From assembly GCA_031289515.1 (NCBI GenBank), contig JAITPH010000094.1, forward strand, positions 1 to 20,881: 20,881 nt of DNA, in the 5' to 3' direction. Positions 15,687 to 20,881 of the stretch are shown one piece after another (positions within the stretch are counted from its first letter, which is position 1; each line of letters begins with the position of its first letter). This DNA is from Tannerella sp. Lineage in GTDB: Bacteria; Bacteroidota; Bacteroidia; Bacteroidales; Tannerellaceae. Both the position numbers and the translations under genes were made by a program. The notes below the pieces were generated by a model that was not told where the DNA came from, did no database searches, and was given only the letters and a program-made list of their open reading frames with translations.

Positions 15687-16814
15687 ATGAACATTAGAAT
15701 TAAAGAAGTAATAGAAAAGAGGGAATTACGGCAATTTGTCAAGTTCAACATTGACTTGTACAAGGATAGTCCCTATCATGTTCCCAGTCTCATAGACGAG
15801 GAGATCATGACCCTGTCCGCAGGCAAAAATCCGGCTTTCGAGACTTGCGAAGCTATCTATTTTCTCGCCTATAAGGACGGAAAAATAGCCGGTCGCATTG
15901 CCGGAATCATAGTCCGTGAAAGCAACAGAGTATGGAATCAGCGACATGCCCGCTTCGGCTTCGTAGATTTCATAGACGACGACGACGTTGTAGACGCCCT
16001 CTTCGACGCCGTTATCTCGTGGGCGAAGAATAAAGGCATGAACGCGCTGCACGGTCCGATGGGCTTTACCGATATGGACCATGAAGGCATGTTGATAAAA
16101 GGATTCGACCGCATGGGCACTATGGCGACTATTTACAACTTTCCCTATTACCGCGTACAAATGGAACGTATGGGATTTGTCAAAGACCGGGACTGGAAAG
16201 AATACCTCATAAAAGTCCCGGACTGCATACCTGAAAGATACCGGCGTATAAGCGAGATTGTAAAGCAAAAATACGGCATCAGGGTGATCAAATTCAAGAA
16301 GCGTAAGGAGATATGGAATTATGCGCGCAAGATATTTGAAACGCTTAACATCGCATACTCGCCCCTGTACGGCTTTGCTCCGCTATCGCCCAAGCAAATT
16401 GATTATTACGTGAATATGTATATTCCAATGCTGCGGCTTGACCTTATCACGCTCATTGTGCGCGAATCGGACGACGAAGTCGTCGGTTTCGGCATCACAT
16501 TGCCGAGTTTGTCGCACGCAATGAAAAAAGCCGGCGGCTCGATGTTTCCCTTCGGTTTTATTTATCTGCTAAAGTCTTTGTATTCAAAGCCCAAAGTGAT
16601 AGATTTCTATCTTACCGGAGTGCTTCCCGAATATCGCAATAAAGGTATTAATGCGCTGCTTTTTAGTGACCTGATACCGCAGTTTAACCGGCTTGGCGCT
16701 AAATTTCTCGAAACCAACCCCGAACTCGAAACAAATATAGCCGTTCAGGCTCAATGGAATGATTTTGATAGAGAACATCATAAAACAAGAAGAGCTTTTA
16801 TTAAACAGATTTGA
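15687..16814 (+). CDS. GNAT-superfamily N-acetyltransferase-like protein
   Basis: A 375-residue cytoplasmic protein without a signal peptide. Its C-terminal half has a GNAT-type fold signature: a strand ending in EVVGFGITLP (264-273), then DFYLTGVLPEYRNKGINALL (306-325), whose PEYRNKGINAL resembles the acetyl-CoA pyrophosphate-binding loop. The N-terminal half (IYFLAYKDGKIAGRIAGIIV, 57-76; GPMGFTDMDHEGMLIKGFD, 123-141) also resembles a GNAT domain, so this may be a tandem or duplicated arrangement. Similar proteins of this length are common in Bacteroidetes, without a known substrate to my knowledge. It is first in the operon, directly behind a consensus promoter, and its stop codon overlaps the parE start (TGATG). 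Confidence 0.75.
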   Translation: MNIRIKEVIEKRELRQFVKFNIDLYKDSPYHVPSLIDEEIMTLSAGKNPAFETCEAIYFLAYKDGKIAGRIAGIIVRESNRVWNQRHARFGFVDFIDDDDVVDALFDAVISWAKNKGMNALHGPMGFTDMDHEGMLIKGFDRMGTMATIYNFPYYRVQMERMGFVKDRDWKEYLIKVPDCIPERYRRISEIVKQKYGIRVIKFKKRKEIWNYARKIFETLNIAYSPLYGFAPLSPKQIDYYVNMYIPMLRLDLITLIVRESDDEVVGFGITLPSLSHAMKKAGGSMFPFGFIYLLKSLYSKPKVIDFYLTGVLPEYRNKGINALLFSDLIPQFNRLGAKFLETNPELETNIAVQAQWNDFDREHHKTRRAFIKQI

Positions 16815-18688
16815 TGATTATGGCAGATTTTTCTAAAGCGAAACCGGACGACGCTATTTCATACGATTACGAAAACATTATAACTCTCAAATGGGACGAA
16901 CATATCCGTCTGCGTCCGGGCATGTATATAGGCAAACTTGGAGACGGAACTTTCGCCGACGACGGCATCTACGTCCTCCTGAAAGAGGTGCTTGACAATT
17001 CGATCGACGAATATATGATGGGATTCGGCAAAACCATATCGGTAAATATCAGGGACGGCGTTGTCACCGTGCGTGACTTTGGCCGCGGCATACCTCTGAA
17101 AAAAGTCGTTGACGCATCAAGCACAATGAATACCGGAGCTAAATACGATAATATTTCGTTCAAAAAGTCGGTCGGTCTGAACGGCGTCGGCATCAAAGCC
17201 GTTAACGCGCTCAGCAGCTATTTCCTCATCGAAAGCTATCGTGACAAGGAATGTAAAAAAGCCGAATTTCAGCGGGCTAAAATATTATCCGATTCCGAAA
17301 TCGAGGCTACAAAGGAAAAGAACGGCACTTTGGTATCATTTATTCCCGATACCGAGCTGTTTAAAGACTATGAATACAGGGACGAGTTTGTCGAAAACCT
17401 TCTTAAAAACTACGTATTCCTCAATTCCGGGCTTACCATCAACTTCAACGGCAAGACTTTCTATTCGGAAAACGGTCTGGCAGACTTGCTCAACGAAAAT
17501 ATGACTTCCGAGCCACTGTATCCCATTATTCATTTCAAAGGGGCCGATATAGAGGTGGTTATAACGCACTGCAACCAGTACGGAGAAGAATACTATTCTT
17601 TCGTAAACGGACAGCATACGACGCAGGGCGGCATGCACCTGACGGCTTTTCGCGAATCCGTGAGCCGCACTGTAAAGGAATATTTCAATAAAAACTTTGA
17701 ATATACCGACATCAGAGCCGGTATGGTAGCCGCTATAAGCATCAAGGTGGAAGACCCTGTTTTTGAAAGCCAGACTAAAACGAAGTTAGGCTCTAAAGAC
17801 ATGAGTCAGGAAGGTCCGTCGATAAGCAAGTTTATCGGCGACTTCATAAAAAAAGAGCTTGACAACTACCTGCATAAGTTTCCCGAAACGTCCGACATAC
17901 TGCTCAAAAAAATACTTGAATCCGAAAAGGAACGCAAAGCTATTGCCGGAGTGACGAAACTTGCGCGCGAAAGGGCGAAAAAGTCGAGCATAAACAACAG
18001 AAAACTGCGCGACTGCCGCGTTCATCTTAACGATTTCAAAAATAACGACAAGCAAAAATCAAGTATTTTCATTACCGAAGGTCTTTCTGCAAGCGGCTCT
18101 ATTACCAAAAGCAGAGACCCGAATCTGCAAGCCGTTTTCAGCCTGCGCGGAAAGCCTCTGAACTGTTTCGGTCTTACAAAGAAAATCGTTTACGAAAACG
18201 AGGAATTTAATCTGCTTCAGGCTGCCCTCAATATCGAAGACGGTCTCGAAGGCTTGCGATACAACAAAGTTATCATAGCGACCGACGCCGACGTGGACGG
18301 CATGCACATTCGCCTCCTGCTCATATCGTTCTTCTTACAGTTTTTCCCCGAACTTGTGAAGAAAAATCATGTGTTCATCCTGCAAACGCCTCTGTTTAGA
18401 GTAAGAAACAAGCAGAAGACGATATATTGCTATTCGGAAGATGAAAAAACGGCTGCCATCAGGGAAATAGGCAAGAATCCCGAAATAACACGTTTCAAAG
18501 GTCTCGGCGAAATTTCTCCCGACGAGTTCCGCGATTTCATAGGCAAGGATATGCGCCTCGACCCTCTGAAAATCAAAAAGGAAGACGTTATAAAGGAAAT
18601 GCTCGAATTTTATATGGGCAAAAATACGTCGGACAGGCAGAATTTTATCATAAACAATCTCGTTATAGAAGAAGATTTGGCTAACTAA
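16814..18688 (+). CDS. parE: DNA topoisomerase IV subunit B (type IIA, GyrB/ParE family)
   Basis: A 624-residue ATPase subunit of topoisomerase IV, which unlinks daughter chromosomes. The GHKL ATP site is intact: EVLDNSIDEY (Glu58, Asn62), VRDFGRGIP (Asp88) and GLNGVGIKAVN (121-131), with the transducer lysine loop QTKTKLG (320-326). The TOPRIM domain has TEGLSASGSI (Glu422) and DADVDG (Asp491, Asp493, Asp495) for magnesium, and it ends with ITRFKGLGEISPDE and a FYMGKN stretch. The ATG at 16814 shares one base with the upstream stop; an in-frame ATG at 16820 (MADFSK) is an equally plausible start. The short length and the FSLRGKPLNCFGLTKK segment favour ParE over GyrB. The parC partner is not in the window. 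Confidence 0.93.
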   Translation: MIMADFSKAKPDDAISYDYENIITLKWDEHIRLRPGMYIGKLGDGTFADDGIYVLLKEVLDNSIDEYMMGFGKTISVNIRDGVVTVRDFGRGIPLKKVVDASSTMNTGAKYDNISFKKSVGLNGVGIKAVNALSSYFLIESYRDKECKKAEFQRAKILSDSEIEATKEKNGTLVSFIPDTELFKDYEYRDEFVENLLKNYVFLNSGLTINFNGKTFYSENGLADLLNENMTSEPLYPIIHFKGADIEVVITHCNQYGEEYYSFVNGQHTTQGGMHLTAFRESVSRTVKEYFNKNFEYTDIRAGMVAAISIKVEDPVFESQTKTKLGSKDMSQEGPSISKFIGDFIKKELDNYLHKFPETSDILLKKILESEKERKAIAGVTKLARERAKKSSINNRKLRDCRVHLNDFKNNDKQKSSIFITEGLSASGSITKSRDPNLQAVFSLRGKPLNCFGLTKKIVYENEEFNLLQAALNIEDGLEGLRYNKVIIATDADVDGMHIRLLLISFFLQFFPELVKKNHVFILQTPLFRVRNKQKTIYCYSEDEKTAAIREIGKNPEITRFKGLGEISPDEFRDFIGKDMRLDPLKIKKEDVIKEMLEFYMGKNTSDRQNFIINNLVIEEDLAN

Positions 18689-18698
18689 TGAACGCAAT

Positions 18699-19148
18699 AT
18701 GAAAAAAAAGGCTCTATTTACAGGTACTTTCGACCCTTTTACCATCGGACATTATGCCCTTGTCCAGAGAGCGCTCTGCTTTACGGACGAAATTATAATC
18801 GCAATAGGAGTAAACTATGAAAAGCATACTCTCTTCACTTTAGAAGAGCGTTTGAATGATATAAACCGTATTTTTTGCGGAGAAAACAGAATCACAGTTA
18901 CTTCTTATGATGCTCTTACCGTCGATTTTGCCAAAGACGAAGGCGTAGACTTTATTTTGCGCGGTATCCGGAATATCAGCGATTTTGAATACGAAAAGAA
19001 TATGGCGGACATAAATCTCAAAATGTCTAATATAGAAACGGTTTTTCTGTTTGCGGATACCAAATATCAGCATGTCAGCTCAAGCCTTGTACGCGAACTC
19101 ATTTATTATAAAAAAGATATATCAAAATTAATTCCCATTTTACAATGA
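18699..19148 (+). CDS. coaD: Pantetheine-phosphate adenylyltransferase
   Basis: A 149-residue cytoplasmic enzyme for the penultimate step of coenzyme A synthesis: 4'-phosphopantetheine plus ATP gives dephospho-CoA plus pyrophosphate. The nucleotidyltransferase motif GTFDPFTIGH is at 9-18 (Thr10 and His18 catalytic). RGIRNISDFEYE (88-99) supplies Arg88 and the substrate loop, and VSSSLVRE (126-133) is the C-terminal ATP-binding motif. Length is only slightly short of the usual 155-165 residues. It starts 10 bases after parE and its stop overlaps the next start by four bases (ATGA), showing tight operon coupling. Confidence 0.96.
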   Translation: MKKKALFTGTFDPFTIGHYALVQRALCFTDEIIIAIGVNYEKHTLFTLEERLNDINRIFCGENRITVTSYDALTVDFAKDEGVDFILRGIRNISDFEYEKNMADINLKMSNIETVFLFADTKYQHVSSSLVRELIYYKKDISKLIPILQ

Positions 19149-20737
19149 AAAAAAATGTATTATTATTAGTGTTATTAACATTTGCGGGCGTATATTCTAA
19201 CGCTCAAAACCCTCAGGAAAGAGAAAATATAAATAAGCTGGGAATAGCTTTCTCGGCAATAACCAACTTGTATGTAGACGATACGGACAATGCCAAAATA
19301 GTCGAGGAAGCTATTCAAAGCATGCTCGAAAAATTAGACCCCCACTCCGCTTATACCGACGCCGAAGAAACGCGCCGCATGAACGAGCCTCTGGAAGCTA
19401 ATTTCGACGGCATTGGCATACAGTTCAATATGCTTACCGATACTTTGTATGTCATACAGGTCATACCGGGCGGACCTTCCGAAAAAGTGGGTCTTCTTGC
19501 CGGCGACCGTATCCTTTTTGTCGACGACACCCTGATAGCGGGCGTGAAAATGGTTAATACGGATGTAATGAAACTCATAAAAGGCAAGAAAGGTACTGAA
19601 GTTCGCATCAGGGTGAAACGCAATAACATACCTGATCTGATTGAATTTAAGATTATACGCGACGTTATTCCGGTTTACAGCATCGATGCTTCTTATATGG
19701 CTGACAATAAGACCGGTTACATTCGATTGAGCCGTTTTGCCGCTTCTTCGATAGACGAGTTTCAAAAGGCTCTTTCAAAACTCCGCAAGGAAGGCATGAA
19801 AAACCTTATTCTCGACCTGCAAGGCAACGGCGGCGGATACCTGCATATTGCCTGCGCCTTGGCTAATCAATTTCTTGAAAAAGACAAGTTGATAGTTTAT
19901 ACGCAGGGTAGCAAGATACGGCGTTCGGACGCTGTAGCGACAGAAAACGGCATTTTTGAAAACGGCAAGCTAATCATTCTTGTGGACGAATCGTCGGCTT
20001 CGGCAAGCGAAATTGTTTCGGGAGCTATTCAGGATTGGGACAGAGGCATCATAGTAGGTCGCCGTACTTTCGGAAAAGGTCTCGTTCAGCGACCGATAGA
20101 ACTGCCCGACGGCTCTATGATAAGGCTTACCGTAGCACGCTATTATACCCCTTCGGGACGAAGTATTCAAAAACCGTACGAAAAGGGTAACAAGGACGAA
20201 TATAACCATGACTTGATTGACCGCTACAACAAGGGCGAACTGATGAATGCCGACAGCATACATTTTCCCGATTCTCTGAAATATAACACTCTTGTCGCTA
20301 ATCGCACGGTTTACGGTGGCGGAGGCATCATGCCGGACGTCTTTATTCCCATCGATTCTACCCGCAATACGGAATATCACCTCAAATTGGTAAGGTATGG
20401 TATTGTTAACCGTTTGGCAATGAATTATATAGACAAGAATCGCGCTCAAATGAGTAAGAAATATCGTGATTTCAAGTCATATAACAAGAATTTCATTGTG
20501 ACGGAAGAGATTCTTAAAGAGCTTTTAAGCATGGCGGAAGAGGAAAAGATAGAGTTCAAAGAAGAACAGTATGACAAGTCGAAAAATCTTATAGCGCTCC
20601 AGATAAAGGCTCTAATAGCGCGAGATTTCTTTGAAATGAGCGAGTATTACCAGATTATTAACGACGAAGACAACTTTTACCGCGAAGCTCTCAGAATTAT
20701 AAACAACGACGAACTGTACTCCAAGATTCTGAACTGA
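19145..20737 (+). CDS. S41 carboxy-terminal processing protease with PDZ domain
   Basis: A 530-residue exported serine protease of the CtpA/Prc family. It has a signal peptide (MKKNVLLLVLLTFAGVYSNA, cleaved before Gln21), a helical N-terminal part, a PDZ domain at about 86-160 (DGIGIQFN, VIPGGPSEKVGLLAGDRI) that binds substrate C-termini, and the S41 core with GYIRLSRF (191-198), LDLQGNGGGYL (223-233) and SSASASE (283-289). By spacing with Prc, the nucleophile should be Ser286 and the general base Lys311 in TFGKG. A helical tail follows from about 420. It acts in the periplasm on misfolded or tail-tagged proteins, possibly cell-wall enzymes. It overlaps coaD by four bases and is the last visible gene of the operon. 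Confidence 0.94.
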   Translation: MKKNVLLLVLLTFAGVYSNAQNPQERENINKLGIAFSAITNLYVDDTDNAKIVEEAIQSMLEKLDPHSAYTDAEETRRMNEPLEANFDGIGIQFNMLTDTLYVIQVIPGGPSEKVGLLAGDRILFVDDTLIAGVKMVNTDVMKLIKGKKGTEVRIRVKRNNIPDLIEFKIIRDVIPVYSIDASYMADNKTGYIRLSRFAASSIDEFQKALSKLRKEGMKNLILDLQGNGGGYLHIACALANQFLEKDKLIVYTQGSKIRRSDAVATENGIFENGKLIILVDESSASASEIVSGAIQDWDRGIIVGRRTFGKGLVQRPIELPDGSMIRLTVARYYTPSGRSIQKPYEKGNKDEYNHDLIDRYNKGELMNADSIHFPDSLKYNTLVANRTVYGGGGIMPDVFIPIDSTRNTEYHLKLVRYGIVNRLAMNYIDKNRAQMSKKYRDFKSYNKNFIVTEEILKELLSMAEEEKIEFKEEQYDKSKNLIALQIKALIARDFFEMSEYYQIINDEDNFYREALRIINNDELYSKILN

Positions 20738-20760
20738 AAATTTTGTCTCATTGGTTCTGT

Positions 20761-20804
20761 ATAACGGACTTATTGTATAATGTACAATAAGTCCGTTATT
20801 GCGA
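20761..20804. repeat. Hairpin repeat, copy 1
   Basis: Positions 20761-20777 and 20783-20799 are perfect 17-base inverted repeats around the 5-base loop TAATG, followed by TGCGA. It begins 23 bases after the S41 stop, so it may act as a 3' hairpin, but no T-run follows. Positions 20767-20804 recur identically at 20840-20877. Confidence 0.85.
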
Positions 20805-20835
20805 CGCGAACTTGTATCCTTTGCCACTTGTGATT

Positions 20836-20877
20836 GACAGACTTATTGTATAATGTACAATAAGTCCGTTATTGCGA
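20836..20877. repeat. Hairpin repeat, copy 2
   Basis: Second copy of the 38-base block found at 20767-20804, offset by 73 bases. Its left arm (20836-20850) has two mismatches to its right arm (20856-20870), so the hairpin is slightly weaker than in copy 1. The ATTGCGA ending resembles the start of the palindromic repeat in the sigma-M16 gap; the window ends four bases later. Confidence 0.8.
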
Positions 20878-20881
20878 GCTT

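Noticed and set aside
20761..20877. Repeat pair as a CRISPR array
   Set aside because: Only two copies are visible, the unit is a strong self-palindrome, and no cas gene is present; it fits an interspersed hairpin repeat better.

Overview
The window looks like a chromosomal segment of a Bacteroidales bacterium (phylum Bacteroidota). The grounds are a SusC/SusD pair, an ECF sigma/FecR pair feeding a SusC with an STN domain, promoters of the Bacteroidetes type (TTTG, about 20 bases, TAnnTTTG), lipoproteins including one with a K-E-D export signal after the lipobox cysteine, and the parE-coaD-S41 peptidase gene order. Genus cannot be told from what is visible.

Positions 1-10972, all on the minus strand and so read right to left, form a polysaccharide utilization locus (PUL). 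In transcription order it holds an ECF sigma factor, a FecR anti-sigma factor, a SusC-type TonB-dependent transporter with an STN domain, a SusD-type lipoprotein, a GH43 arabinanase-like enzyme, a secreted calcineurin-like metallophosphoesterase, a GH5-like clan GH-A glycosidase, and the first 58 codons of another exported protein cut by the window edge. The likely logic is that glycan binding at SusC/SusD is signalled through the STN domain to FecR, which frees the sigma factor to raise expression. A strong hairpin terminator after susD probably sets the enzymes lower than the transporter pair. A near-duplicate element of about 95 bp lies in front of both the sigma and the FecR gene.

Positions 10973-11165 hold no gene but carry a palindromic interspersed repeat (28-base arms, two mismatches). 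Positions 11166-14033 (minus) encode a large periplasmic M16 zinc peptidase.

A divergent promoter region at 14034-14174 switches to plus-strand housekeeping genes: a PBP4-type D-Ala-D-Ala carboxypeptidase, then a promoter with both boxes matching consensus leading into a GNAT-like protein, topoisomerase IV subunit B, phosphopantetheine adenylyltransferase (coaD) and a PDZ/S41 carboxy-terminal processing protease. The last four are tightly packed or overlapping and read as one operon. The window ends in two direct copies of a hairpin-forming repeat 73 bases apart.

The most interesting candidates are the duplicated sigma/anti-sigma leader element, the combination of glycosidases with a secreted phosphoesterase in an ECF-controlled PUL, and the unexplained palindromic repeats. 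No clearly unprecedented system is visible.
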